From Massospora cicadina (lineage: Eukaryota > Entomophthoromycota > Entomophthoromycetes > Entomophthorales > Entomophthoraceae): a stretch of 64,000 nt of DNA. The translations under genes were made by a program, and so were the position numbers. Location: positions 62,001-126,000 of the forward strand of contig JAKSZP010014506.1 of the NCBI GenBank assembly GCA_022478985.1, given 5' to 3'. Position 1 is the first letter of the stretch; the number at the start of each line of letters is the position of its first letter. Of this stretch, positions 21,254-32,785 are shown one piece after another. The notes beneath the pieces were generated by a model, which saw only the letters and a list, made by a program, of their open reading frames with translations, ran no database searches and had not been told where the DNA came from.

Positions 21254-22359
21254 TTTAAATTTATTGCAAGGAAGGCTGACCATGGGATGGACACTTCCAA
21301 ATTTGACCTGAAAGAGACAAAACTTAGTAACAGGGAAGGCACCAAGAGAAGCGATGCTATCTCTTGTTGCCAGCGGGAACACCACTTATGGGGAGGAGGG
21401 AACGTGTGAAGGGGCCATAGCCACAATTGAACACGTGTGGAAAAAAAGGGTCTGATTTGATGAACCAATTTGGGAACCAGGAGGAGACCAGCTGTTGGTG
21501 ACATGGTGGGAGGTATCCAAAAATCCACGCCTGAAAGTGGTCCACCAAATGAGACCAGAATCTATGGGCAGCTTCTGGGAGGGTGGGGGTGGAGCCTGCG
21601 ATGGCATCCAAGACAATCTTGTGGATAGTCCACATGGCGATTGCAACCACCAGAGCACGGAGGGAGGGTGGAAGGGGGAGGCCATTGATAAAGCAAACAT
21701 ATCTCTTGACAGACTGAAGGGATGTATTTGATCCTGGCCAAGCAGACGTTGAACTTCGCGCCATATCACTTTAGAGGTAGGACACTTCTCCAGGCGGTGG
21801 AAAAGCGTTCCATACTGGCCACACACGACGCAGGATGAGTGAAAAGCACTAGAGCGCTCAGCCATACGGTACATCTGGCTCAGGCAGCGCCACACATGGG
21901 AACAGATTTGAGGCTGCAATAAAGGATGGTGTGCATATTTCCAGATAGTTTTTTAGTCTCAATGAAGTAAGGGATGTCCATCATGTCCAGGTAGTCCACC
22001 CTGGAACATCTGGGTACCTCTGTGTATCTGCTAATGCAAATTCTCCACTTATGTGTGCGCTCTGCATGGAGAGAAGGATTCGTTTGTAGAGGGTTTTAGT
22101 CCCGTGACACCCCAACCACAATCATCTGGACATTATCTTGATGGGCCGATGAGTTGGGCCTGAAGTTGTATAAGAGTGGGTATATCATCAGGGAGTGAGG
22201 TTTCAATGGATTGTTGAGGCCCAAGGTGCAGGAGAAGTTGGATCAGGCCGCGCGGGATTAAACGGTGTTGGGAGGGGAGTGTAGGGGCGGTGACAGCCGC
22301 AATCTAGGTGCCCAGGATCTTGGCAGCATGGATTTTGAGGTCAAGCAGGCCCATGCCAC
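21254..22359 (-). pseudogene. LINE copy 2 ORF2 remnant (C-terminal Cys/His region)
   Basis: Equivalent to 7,851-8,996 of copy 1. The minus-strand frame ending at 21,386 contains the CVVCGQYGTLFHRLEKC motif (about 21,780-21,830), and a second frame (21,357-21,764) covers the following helical-looking stretch. Near 22,359 it joins directly to the first bases of ORF2 (…ttcactttag), with at most two shared bases at the junction. Confidence 0.8.
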
Positions 22360-22386
22360 TAAAGTGAAGGATTCCCCCATCGCACC

Positions 22387-23804
22387 TTAGGTGCGAGGGG
22401 GTGGGCACCTGGGCCCACTCAGCCTCCTCTAGATCCCCATGGGCCTTCATGACAGCGCGGGTGTTTGCAGCAATGCTATTGGTAGTTTTTTGATTTTAGC
22501 AGAAAGGTTCACGTTGGCTTTTGCCTTTGCTTTTGCTTTTTGTTTCCCCAACGTCAGACAAATTTTTTGCGGTGCAGATGAGTTTGGTGCACCATTAAGC
22601 AGGTCAAAAAAAAATTTTTAGGTAGGTTGGAGACCAAGTCAGTTTCAACTGGAGCTAGGTTGCAAAGATTGGGTGAAATTGAGTCACCCATCGGATCCTC
22701 AGATTGGGTGGCCCAATTAGCATGGGCTTCCCAATCTGATTGGTTGATGGATTCCTGAGTTGCTTCCTCCGCAAAGGTTTCCATGTCCTCCTGGTGTTGG
22801 GAGTGTGGGATAGCGGTGGTGACTTTGGCCGCTTCCTTGGCTGTGGCCCTGCGGGCCTGCTTGGCCTTCTTCCGCTCTTGCAGGGAAATAGGTTTTACCA
22901 GTAGGTAGCAGCCTTGTGCTTCCCAAGGGAAAGCCTCTTTGGTGCTTGCAGTTGGTTTGTAGTGCGCCTCTCCACTGGCCATGGCTGCTCTGGGGTGCTC
23001 TTGGAATTTGATGCCCTCCTTGGTGGGGCATGCATGTGCCTTATGGCCAAACGTTTCACAGTTGACGCAGATGGGGGCGCGCTGTCCACGGTTACCTGGA
23101 AAGGGTGGGTGGTATGCCCTTTGATATTGATATATGTGGAGTGCGAGATCTGGGTTAAGTCCTTTGTGATCTCCTCAGTTGGGGTCAGAACTGCGATGGC
23201 ATTGCCGGTGCACAGGTGTGGCATCAGTGTAAAGCGTTGCATCTCAAAAGATTGTATTTCGCTGTAAATGGTGAGACCATCTTTCATGTGTTGTTCCAAA
23301 ATGGCACATTTTACCATAGTAGGCAAAAAGTCAAACGTGAGGAAACTTTGTTTAATTTGTCCATCTGGTGCATTTGGTTTCAATGATCTGTTGCCTTTGG
23401 AAAGGTCAATCACTACGCGCACCACAGCTGCTTCATCTGCTGCCTCCTTGTTTTTGAAACTGAGGTCCAGCCAACCGCGTGACATGGAGTGAGGTGCAAC
23501 GTACACTGTGGTTGGGAAAAAAGTGTGCACATCCCCACAAAATTTTTCCCATAGAGCTGTTTGTTGGATGTCCAAAAACAAACGGACTCCATATTCCACT
23601 GATGAGACTGGTTGGGAGTGCGGCGTGTTGATGTACTGGTTGCATCGCGCTTGCCAAGCAAGGATTTCTGGGAAAATAGTGACTGCCAGTTTTTTTTAAA
23701 TTTTTTTCTATTCTGCCAGTTTCTCTGGGGCGTTTTCAAATGTTTAAGGCCGCGGGCATACCACCTGCTCCTCTTACCTTACTTTCCCAACTGCTCCCTG
23801 ACAT
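22387..23804 (-). pseudogene. LINE copy 2 ORF1 with intact CCHC sequence but frameshifts
   Basis: From ATG at 23,804 to TAA at 22,387, matching copy 1 ORF1 along its length. The zinc knuckle at 23,018-23,059 encodes a complete Cys-x2-Cys-x4-His-x4-Cys, but an indel just upstream puts it out of frame with the long N-terminal stretch (22,895-23,599). The position equal to copy 1's premature TGA is CGA here, showing Arg is ancestral. The tail lacks some bases (runs of A and T vary) and ends in a frame that differs from the middle. Confidence 0.82.
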
Positions 23805-23901
23805 GGACGCAGACTAATCTCCTCTGTGAGATTATCAAACTAGATCAGACTTGAATTGAATAAGTTGCAAAAGTGATTGCAACGAGAGATAAAAAGTTTC
23901 T

Positions 23902-23920
23902 TGGTTTTAAATTTTTAAAT
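23902..23920 (+). repeat. Right target site duplication of LINE copy 2
   Basis: Exact 19-bp copy of 21,235-21,253, immediately beyond the LINE 5' end. Confidence 0.85.
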
Positions 23921-23929
23921 ATATTTATA

Positions 23930-24330
23930 TATACTTTATACAGTAATTCAAATTTATAAATTGGTGGGTAATTTTAGCTAATGAGTTGATTTTTAAATTT
24001 TAAATCTATTTTTATATACTCTATTCAGTGAATAAAGTCTATTGTGAAACTGAACTGAAACTGATTCCAAATTAGAATTTTAGACAAAGATTATGTAAAT
24101 TGGGTAATGAGTTGATTCTAAATCTTTGAAGAATTTATATATACTCTATCAGTGAATCAAATCTATTTTGAAACTAAGCTGAGATTGATACCAATCAGAA
24201 ATTTAAACAAGGATTAAGTAAATAAAGTAAGCTATATCTATCAAATCTATCATGAATCAAGGCTGAAAATGATTTCAATCAGAATTTTAAACAAGAATTA
24301 AATAGATAGAACAAGCTACAAACAAAGGCA
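23930..24330. repeat. AT-rich tandem repeat, unit about 124 bp
   Basis: Three to four diverged units. The text tatatactctat(t)cagtgaat occurs at 24,013 and 24,137 (period 124) and a shortened form at about 24,247. Each unit also has gaaactgag/aactga..attgat..caatcagaat and aatgagttgattctaaat. No coding potential. The relation to the 107-bp array at 30,640 is not evident. Confidence 0.65.
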
Positions 24331-24570
24331 AATTTTAGCAAGATAATTGTTTAAGCTCACTTCAGTTTGAGCCTCTTGCTACTAGGTAAAGTCAAGCCTG
24401 TTTTTGGTTTGTTTATCTCAAAATTTACACCAAATAAATACAAGGTGAGTTGACTATAACTTATTATGAATTTACTAACAGCTTAAATAGATTTATTGTT
24501 CTGTTATCAATATCAACAAAAGTTTTTTTTCAAAAGGTAATTAATATTTTAGTATTATAAGGTTAAAATT

Positions 24571-24789
24571 CCTCAGAAACTTTGGGTAGGGGAAGACTAT
24601 GACTGTGTTGATGTTGCACACCAATGCCCCAAACTGTGATAGCAAATAGCAAGGCAGCTTTGGAGTTCCTGGCCTATCATATGCTGTTCATGGAGGTTTT
24701 CCAGGTTTTATCCTCCTTTCCCATTAATTTGAATCCCCTTCATCCTTCATCAGTGTGGTATTGTCCTCAGGTCAGCCCACCTCAATTAT
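24571..24789 (-). repeat. Second arm of the ~210-bp inverted repeat
   Basis: Reverse complement of 20,961-21,170. Differences include substitutions and small indels, so the duplication is old. No shared open frame survives in both arms. Confidence 0.75.
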
Positions 24790-25269
24790 AAAAGGTTAAA
24801 AACCTTAAATTCATCTCATAGATTCAAAGCTTCCTGTTGTCAAAAAGGAATTTTGATATTTTTAGCAGAGAATCTTGAATTCATAGAATCTAGATTCACT
24901 ACCCTCAATCTTTCAAAATAACAGCCAATTAGAGATATATGGAGTAAAAAAATGAAGTTAAATTGATTCTTTAATTCTGATACTATTTATTAATGATATA
25001 GGTGATTTGACATCAAAAATTTAATTTAATTATTATATAAAAGTATTTTAATCTTACCCACAAATTATAATCAATAAACCACATAATTTAAGCTTCACTG
25101 ATGAGTTTGATATTAGTTATTGATGTATATTGATTCCATAAAGCTTTTAACAATATTAACACTTAAATAGCTAGTATATTTTTATGTAAGCTTTTCCACT
25201 TTCTTATATACATAAAATCAATATTATAATGTGTAAATAGTTCAAAGCATTAATTATTTTAAAGATGAT

Positions 25270-25343
25270 ACCCTCACTTGAATTGCATAACTATCATTTT
25301 TAGCTCAAAGGTAAGCACTTTAATAGTTTTTATTTATTTCCTA
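25270..25343 (+). repeat. Left-most seen unit of the ~107-bp splice-like array
   Basis: Contains cacttgaattgcat, a 22-base exon-like segment (25,289-25,310) and the donor-like gtaagcac at 25,311, matching the units right of LINE copy 3. The acceptor AG is AT here. Confidence 0.6.
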
Positions 25344-28300
25344 AATTTAAATTTTAAATTTATTGCGGGGAAGGCTGACCATGGGATGGACACTTCCAAA
25401 ATTGACTCGACTGAGACAAAACTTAGTACCAGGGAAGGCACCCCAGAGAGGCAATGCTATCTCTTGTTGCCAGCGGGAACGCCACTTATGGGGAGGGGGA
25501 GGGAACGTGTGAGGGGCCATAGCCACAAATGAACACGTGTGGAGGAAGGGGTCTGATTTGATGAACCAGACTGGGAACCAGGAGGAGACCAGCTGTCAGC
25601 GACGCGGTGGGAGGTATCCAAACATCCACGCTTGAAAGTGGTCCACCAAATGAGACTGGAATCTGTGGACAGCTTCTGGGAGGGTGGGGGTGGAGCCTGC
25701 GATGGCGTTTTAAGACAATTGTGTGGATGGTCCACATGGCGATTGCAACCACCAAAGCACGGAGGGAGGGTGGAAGAGAGGGGGCCATTGATAGAGCAAA
25801 CATATCTCTTGACAGACTGAAGGGATGCGTTTGATCTTGGCCCAGCAGACGTTGAACTTCGCGCCATATCACTTTAGAGGTAGGGCACTTCTCCAGGCGG
25901 TGGAACAGCGTTCCATACTGGCCACACATGACACAGGATGAGTGTAAAGCGTTAGATCGCTCAGCCATATGGTACACCTGCCTCAGGCAGCGCCACACAT
26001 GGGAGCGGACTTGAGGCTGCAACAGAGGATGGTGTACGTATTTCCAGATAGTTTTTTGGGTCTCAATGGAGTAAGGGATGTCCATCATGTCCAGGTAGTC
26101 CACCCTGGATAGGACATGGGGCCAAATGTGGATCACCCCATCATGGATGGGTAGCCCCTGTACCTCTTGTGTGAACTGAGGAGAGGGGCGGCCTCTTTGG
26201 GTTGTATGTCCGCTAATATGAATTCTTCACGCAGCGCTCCGCATGGAGAGTAGGATTTGTTTGTAGTGGGTTTTAGTCCCGTGAGGACTTGTGGCCAATG
26301 TGTGTGATGCGAGGTATTTCATCAGGGAGTGGGGGTTCAATGGATTGTTGAGGCCCAAGGCGCGGGAGAAGTTGGAGCAGGCTGCGTGGGACCAGTGTTG
26401 GGAGGAGTGTAGGGGTGGTGACGGCCGCAATCCAGGTGCCCAGGATCTTGGCAGCATGGGCTTTGAAGTCAAGCAAGCCCATGCCACCATGATGATGAGG
26501 GCCAAACATGACCTCTAGCCATACTGATGGAGGGCGGCCTGACCAAAGCCATCCTTGCAGTAAGGCATACAAGGATTTGAAGAAACTTGGGGAGAAGGTG
26601 ATGTCATAAACTGAACCAGACTTTGGAGAGGAGCATAGAGTTGGCTAAAACAACCCTGCCAGGTAAGGGAAGTAGGGTGGGCTCTGAGAGAGGCGATTCA
26701 ATTTGTCACGTTGTCCAGAATATGGCACTCCATTACTGCTGACGCGTATCCGCCTGCCTCCATCCACATGCCCAGATGGCATACCAGTCCCATGGTAGGA
26801 CGTAGCGCAAAGGGGAGCACCAGTGGGGCGGTGTGTGTTGAGTTAGTAGGGCGAGGACGTGGGAGGAGATGGGCCAGGTTGTGAACTAATTGCTGGGGTC
26901 CAGCAGTTCTGAAACCGACTAAGGAGGATGATTTCAGTTTTGGAAGCGTTCAGTGCCACGTTGCTTACCCGGGAATACTCCTGGATGAGAGCTTCAAGCG
27001 CGCGTGCATCTTTATTATTAGACACCCCAACCACACAATCATCTGTGAACGCCATTATCTTGACTGGGGCTTGGCCTGACACATGGACCCCAGTGAGTTG
27101 GGCATTCACGTTTCAAAGTAGTGGGTCAAGGCTGAAGTTGTATAAGAGTGGGCTAAGTGGGTCCCCTTGTTGCAAGCCCCTTTGAGGGAGGACTACTTCC
27201 GTTAGGAAGCCAGGGCCACGTACTGCCATTGTTGCAGATTCCGTGAGCAGCATCACCCAGCCGATGAAGTGAGGGGGTAAGCAGAATTGATGGAGGCAGG
27301 CCCTGAGGTATTCCCAGTTTACTCTATCATAGGCCTTCTGTTGGTCCAATAATACAAGTGCCCCAGAGGCTGTGGACTGGCATGCATTAGCCATAGAGTG
27401 ACATTGTCCCAAATCGATCTTCTGGGTATGAAACTGAATTGTTCTGGTGAGATGGTGGCAGATGCTACAGTCCCTAAACGGTTAGCCATGTTTTTGTTAA
27501 AACTTTAGTGTCTGTGTTTGTTAGAGAAATGGGGCGCCAGTTGGCTAAGTCTAGCTTATCCCCTTTCTTGAAGAGTGTGATGGTAAAGACCTCATGTCCT
27601 CCTGGTAGGAGGCGCATTTCCAACAGGCTCTGGTTAAGTGAGGCGAGCAGCAATGGTGATATATATTTGAAATACTTTTTTGTAGAACTCATATGGAATG
27701 CCATCTGGGACTGGGCATTTTCAGTTTGGCGCACCGTAAATGGCTGTCCATAATTTGGTCAGAGTAATCAAATTCATATTTCCGGGTATTGGAAAATGGT
27801 GCAGATGTGGGCTCAGTTGAGAAATTCCACCACTTCAGCCAGCTGAATTGGATCAGATTGGTACAACTTGGAGTAATATTTTTGTGTTTTGATTGCCACT
27901 TTGGCTGGCGTATCCACAATGGAATCATCCAATCTTCGCACCTATGTGCAGGCCACGCTCTGGCATGGTGTAAATTTTTTTTAAAGAAATATGCGGTGCA
28001 CTTGTCGCCTTTTGTGATGCGTGTGTCCCTGTACTGAACACAAACCCAATTTTTGTGTTGCCCTTTGAGTGCGTTGAGGTCGGCGGCTGCCTCTGCCCAC
28101 TTCTGGCCCCATACAGAGCTGTATCCTGTAGCTGGGATGTTGGACTCCAGGTGTGCCAACTCTGCCAGAGCGCGCAAAATGACTGCTGATGTGGCTTGTG
28201 AGCGTCTGGAGGAGAGATGGTGAGAGTGGCAGATGATGTCATCTTCGAAAGTTGCCCATGTGGAAATGGGGTCCGCACAAAACGGTGCAACAAACTTTTT

Positions 28301-29110
28301 TTTGCCAAAGTTGCCACTTCCACCCACATGGAAAATCCTGATGATGCAAGCTCGGAGGGGTGGATTTTGCACCAATGTGGGGCCTTAGCAGCTGTGACAG
28401 GTAGGTGGTAGGTTAGCGAGACCGGTTGATGGTCAGAGAATTCCAATTTTGTTGTTTTGAAGTGGGAGATGTGGGGTTGGAATTTCGCCGGCGTTAAAAT
28501 AAGGTTGATGCGGGTCAAGGACCTTAGTTGGCCATTGTGGACATGGGGACACCTCATGTTTTTGAGCAGCGGGGCATGTTGTGGCAGTGCATCCATTAAC
28601 CCAAGGGTGGCCTTTAGAATGCGCAGTTCTATGTGACCCTGAGGGGGCGTGGGGTGAGGAAGGCCAATGGTTTGTTGGTGTGTTTAGCCAACAGTTCATG
28701 TCACTGACTAGGAAAGAGTCTGGGGGTAGCAGGAGGGATTTGACCGATGAGAAAAATTCCTGACGCTCACTTGCACCATTTGGGGCATAGATGTTGACAA
28801 TTGTGTGTGCTACATCAGCTTACAAGAAAGTGACAACAAGAACTCGGCCATTTAGGAATGTTTCTGAAGATAAAAATTTGAAAAAATTATTTTTCTGAAT
28901 TAGCACCCCACGGTGCTTCGACCAAAAGGATAGGGATGGGAGGAGCATTGTTTTCCAAGCTTTCTCAGAACCTCATGGACAGTGGGTCTCCTGGATGGCC
29001 AGGATATCCACGGGTAAATTGTGTTGTAAAAAACTCAGTTTCCTAGCCTGGGATGGGGAGGCCTTGAGTCCAGCAATATTCAGCGTCCCTAAAGTGAAGG
29101 TTTTCCCCAT
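25344..29110 (-). pseudogene. LINE copy 3 ORF2: endonuclease, reverse transcriptase, Cys/His domain
   Basis: Starts at ATG 29,110, seven bases after ORF1's stop. Endonuclease: MGKTFTLGTLNIAGLKA at the start, then DILAIQETHCP (QETH at 28,982-28,993, with the catalytic Glu), and FSDHQPVSLTYHLP near 28,435. Reverse transcriptase: QKAYDRVNWEYL and QRGLQQGDPLSPLLYN (27,113-27,412), then the catalytic box read as FTDD near 27,050 (FADD in copy 1). C-terminal Cys/His motif near 25,900-25,950. At least five frameshifts. The endonuclease motifs are better preserved here than in copy 1. Confidence 0.87.
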
Positions 29111-29116
29111 TGCACC

Positions 29117-30522
29117 TTAGGTGTGAGGGGATGGGCACCCAGGCCCACCAGCCTCCTCTAGATCCCCCGGGCCTTCACAGCAGCGCAGGTGTTAGTAGCA
29201 ATGCTATTAGGGTTTTTGTTAATTTTTGCGTAAAGAGTTGCATTGGCTTTAGCCTTCACTTTTTGTTTTCCAACGTTGGACGAATTTTTTGCAGTGCGGA
29301 TGAGTTCAGTGCACTGTTGAGTGGGTCAAAAAAATTTCAGTTGGGATGGGTCCCAAGTCAGTTTTGACTGGAGCTTGGGTGCAATGATTTGGTGAGATCA
29401 AATCCCCCATCAGATCTTTGGATTGAGTGCCCGCTCAGCATGGGCTTTCCCAATCTGATTGGTTTATGGATTCCCGAGTTGCTTCCACCGCAAAGGTTTC
29501 CATGTCCTCCTGGCGTTGTGAGTGTGGGATAGCGGTGGTGGCTTTGGCCGCTTCCTTGGCTGTGGCCCTGCAGGCCTGCTTGGCCTTCTTCCACTCTTGT
29601 GGGGAGATAGGCTTTACCAGTAGGTAGCAGCCTTGTGCTCCCCATGGGAAAGCCTCTTTGGTGCTTGCAGTTGGTTCATAGTGCGCCTCTCCGCTGGCCA
29701 TGGCTGCTGAGGGGTGCTCGTGGAATGTGACGCCCTCCTTGGTGGGGCATGCATGCACCTTATGGCCGAATGTGTCACTGTGGGTGCAAATGGGGGGCGC
29801 ACTGTCCACGGTCACCCAGAATGGGTGGGTGGTATGCCCTGCAATATCAATAAAAGTGGAGTGCAGGATCTAGGTTAGGTCCTTCACGATCTCCTCAGTT
29901 GGGGTCAGGACTGCAATGGCTTTTCTGGTGCACAGGTGTGGCATCAGCATGAAGCGTTGCATTTTGAAGGATTGAATTTCGCCATATACAGTGAGACCAT
30001 CTTTCAGGTGTTGTTCCAAAATGTCACGTTTTACCATAGTAGGCAAAAAGTCAAACGTGAGGAAAATTTGGTTTTATTTTGTCCATCTGTGCGTTTGGTT
30101 TCAATAACCCATTGCCCTTTGGGGAGGTCAACCACTATGTGCACCGCCGTAGCCTCACTGCTGCCTCTTTGCTTTTGAAACCTAGGTCCAGCCAACTGCA
30201 TGACTTGGAGTGAGGTGCAACGTACACCGCGGTCAGGAAAATTGTGTGCACATCTTCACAAAATTTTTCCCATAAGGCCATTTGTTGGATTCCAGAAACA
30301 TGTGGACTCTGAATTCCACCTTCAAAAGTGGCTGGGAGTGTGGCGTGTTGATGTACTAGTTGCATCATGCTTACCTTGTGAGTATCTCTGGGGAAATAGT
30401 GACCGCCAGTTTTTAAAATTTTTGTCTATTCCGCCAGTTTCTCTAGGGCGTTTTTGAACGTTGGAGGCCGCGGGCCTTCCACCTGCTCCTCTTACCTTAC
30501 TTGCCCAACTGCTCCCTGACAT
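29117..30522 (-). pseudogene. LINE copy 3 ORF1, frameshifted
   Basis: From ATG 30,522 (MSGSSWASKVRGAGG) to TAA 29,117. The N-terminal 60 codons are open but an indel moves the frame near 30,410. The zinc knuckle region (29,435-29,815 frame) reads Cys-Thr-His-Ser...Gly-His...Cys: the second Cys is Ser. The Ala/Lys/Gln-rich segment after the knuckle is kept. The C-terminus resembles copies 1 and 2. Confidence 0.82.
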
Positions 30523-30621
30523 GGGCGCAGACTAATCTCCTCTGTGAGATTATCAAACTAGATTCAGTCTTGAATTGAATAGGTTGCAAAAGTGATTGCA
30601 ATAAGAAAGAAAAGTAGTTCT

Positions 30622-31440
30622 TACTTATTTTGATAAAATATTTACTGTTGTTTTCACTAGCTGCTTAAATTACAAAAAATATACACTAGATTGTTGTTTT
30701 CAATATTCCCTCTTAAATTGCAGAATTATAATTTAACTCAAAAGTGAGCACTTTTTAGTTTTTGGTTATCTATGGTTTAGAAAAAGTTCTTTAGATAGTT
30801 GTTTTCATTATTCTCACTTAAATTCCAAAATTATATTTTAATGTAAGGTGAGTACATTTTAGCCCTTGATTAATTAAGATTTAGTAAAAAGATTCTCTAG
30901 ATAGATGTTTTCATTACACTCACTTAATCTACAGAATTATATTCTCACAACAAAGTTAAGTACTTTTTAATTTTTAGGAAATTAAAATTTGGGGAAATTT
31001 TCACTAGATTGTTGTTTTGATTATCACCACTTAAATTTCAGAAGGGTGATTTTGATGAAAAAGTAAGCAATTTGTGTTTTATGGTTATTTAGGATTCAGG
31101 AAAACGTTCATTAGATTGTTGTTTCCATTATCCACACTTAAATTGCAGGTTTATAATTTTACTGCATAGGTACGCACAGTAAGAGTTTTTAGTTATTTAA
31201 AATTTAGCAAAAAGATTCTCTAAATTGATGTTTTTATTATTCTGCACTAAATTTGCATAATTGTAATTTCAACACAAAGATAAGCACTTTTAGTTATTTA
31301 ATTTTTAGTTATTTAAGATTTAAGGAAACATACTGGATTGTTGCTTTGATTATCCCCCACTTAAATTGCAGAATTGTAATTCTAATGCAAAGTAAGCACT
31401 TTTTAGGTTTCAGTTATTAAAGAAAAATATTCACTGAATA
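30622..31440 (+). repeat. Diverged tandem array, unit 105-113 bp, with splice-site-like motifs
   Basis: Seven units with acceptor-like ends at 30,723, 30,828, 30,934, 31,041, 31,148, 31,258 and 31,371. Consensus of a unit: [a]ttgttgttttcattat..ccacttaaattgcag, then a 19-21 base segment like aattataattttaatgcaaa, then gtaagcacttttta and an AT-rich spacer. Acceptor AG is kept in 5 of 7 and a GT donor in 6 of 7. Segment positions: 30,724-30,743; 30,829-30,847; 30,935-30,954; 31,042-31,062; 31,149-31,169; 31,259-31,279; 31,372-31,391. Could be a microexon array of a decayed gene or merely a satellite with such motifs. Confidence 0.65.
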
Positions 31441-32660
31441 TCTAACTTTATTAGTTTAGCAGTAATAAGCAAATTTAGTTAATGGTTTTTAAATTTTTAT
31501 CATAGTGACTTTTTTAAATATAGGGAGTTGTATTGAGCTTATTTAAAGGTAAGCTGTTTAATGATTTTCTTATTTTTTACTATATAGAGCTATTAATTAT
31601 TAGCTTTATTAGAACTTTGTTTTCAGTATGATCATCTATGATCTGATTTGTTATTGTCATCTTTTCAAAGTAACTTTTTTAATGAATATACTTAGTTTTC
31701 ACTAGATGTTTGTTTCCAGCATGATCATCTGCAATCATCTGAAATGATTGCAAGCATCTTTTTAAAGTGAGTTTTACCTTTTATTTGGTAATATTTTAGT
31801 AATTTTATTGATTTTAATTTTAGCATAAACTTTTGAAATTGTCTATGTTTACTAAAATCATCAGGGTAAGTTTTTTGATATACTATTTTCTCTAATATAA
31901 AGTAGTAGCTGTTTTGATTTTGATTTCGCCATAAAGTGTTACCTTCCTTTATATATGCTAATAATCTTAAGGTAAATTTTGATCTTTTCTACTTGATCTA
32001 CTATAGTATATAAATATAGTTATTGCTTATTTTGAGCAGTGAAAGATTGGTGGCGCCTTAAATCTTTTAGTTTCCAGGTTTTAACATTCTAAACAATTTT
32101 ATCAGTATCAATAATTATAAATATTTAGAAATTATTGCCTTTATTCTATTATGCATATGTTAAAGATCTTGATCTTTTAATGTTTGGCTTATCCTATCTA
32201 TTTCTTCAATTTCTACTATACATCACCTAATTAAAATAACCCTGAATAATTATATTTTTAATCTGTAACAAAGAACTTGGTCTTATTGATATACTCAGGT
32301 TTGCTTAAGTTTGTGAGCTTAATTATATTATGAATTTTTTATTTAGAGTTATGCTATTATTTCCTCATCCACAAGGGCAACATTAAAGCTATAATTCTGA
32401 GTGCACAAGTAATATTTTTATGGTATTATACCATACTTTCATAATCATTTTGAACCTTAGAGCATTTCTCATAGTTATGTATTGATAGTAATAAGTTATC
32501 CCATAGGCCACAAGGGTAACAGCAAAGCTTTTAGTCCAATTATCACAATTAATAGTTTTTTAAGGTAAATGGGGCTTAGAGTTTAGCTATGGCACAGATA
32601 CCGGAAAGAGGTCACCAGTGTAGCTGGTGGCTGAATGGAGGCTGTGCCAGTGAGAGCTCA
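31441..32660 (+). other. AT-rich region with further exon-like segments; no gene model
   Basis: Segments between AG and GT[A/G]AG-type motifs continue: 31,524-31,548, 31,627-31,669, 31,720-31,766 and 31,824-31,865 (25-47 bases). The second and third share atgatcatct and look like duplicates 93 bp apart. Reading them joined gives stops, so I do not propose a protein. At 32,365-32,575 a ~138-bp unit (ccacaagggcaaca..aaagct) occurs twice. No retroelement sequence was recognised until 32,661. Confidence 0.45.
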
Positions 32661-32782
32661 TTTAAAACACATCACTCAGACAATGGTAGGGTGTTGGGTT
32701 ATTGGTAAACTTTAAAACTTATCAAGTATAAATATATTTTTATATAAAATCATAGCTCTTTATTTTAATAAGTTTAATGCCA
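32661..32782 (+). repeat. Truncated 5' LTR of G3-2 (3' end only)
   Basis: Aligned with about 38,550-38,668, including tgttgggttattg, and ending gcca. The first ~625 bp of the LTR are missing; upstream is AT-rich spacer. Confidence 0.6.
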
Positions 32783-32785
32783 AAT

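Larger units (their letters stand above)
21254..23901 (-). mobile_element. LINE copy 2, internally deleted and rearranged
   Basis: 2,648 bp on the minus strand with the same 5' and 3' ends as copy 1 and an exact 19-bp target duplication. It keeps ORF1 and the C-terminal part of ORF2 but lacks nearly all of the endonuclease and reverse transcriptase (equivalent to about 5,237-7,851 of copy 1). A ~75-bp patch from the reverse transcriptase region (22,107-22,180) sits at the wrong place. It could only have moved with enzymes from another copy, or been deleted after insertion. Confidence 0.9.
24331..25343. other. AT-rich spacer, no gene recognised
   Basis: Contains the second arm of the inverted repeat (24,571-24,789) and, at its right end (25,270-25,343), one unit of the splice-like array that continues beyond LINE copy 3. 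Elsewhere only AT-rich sequence without open frames of note. Confidence 0.5.
25344..30621 (-). mobile_element. LINE copy 3, full length, dead
   Basis: About 5.28 kb on the minus strand, same length and ends as copy 1. Flanks ttatttatttcctaaa (left) and ttacttattttgataaa (right) look like a worn target duplication of about 16 bp. It is inserted in the ~107-bp tandem array, since array units lie on both sides. ORF1 and ORF2 are both recognisable, with many frameshifts. Boundaries are good to a few bases. Confidence 0.9.
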
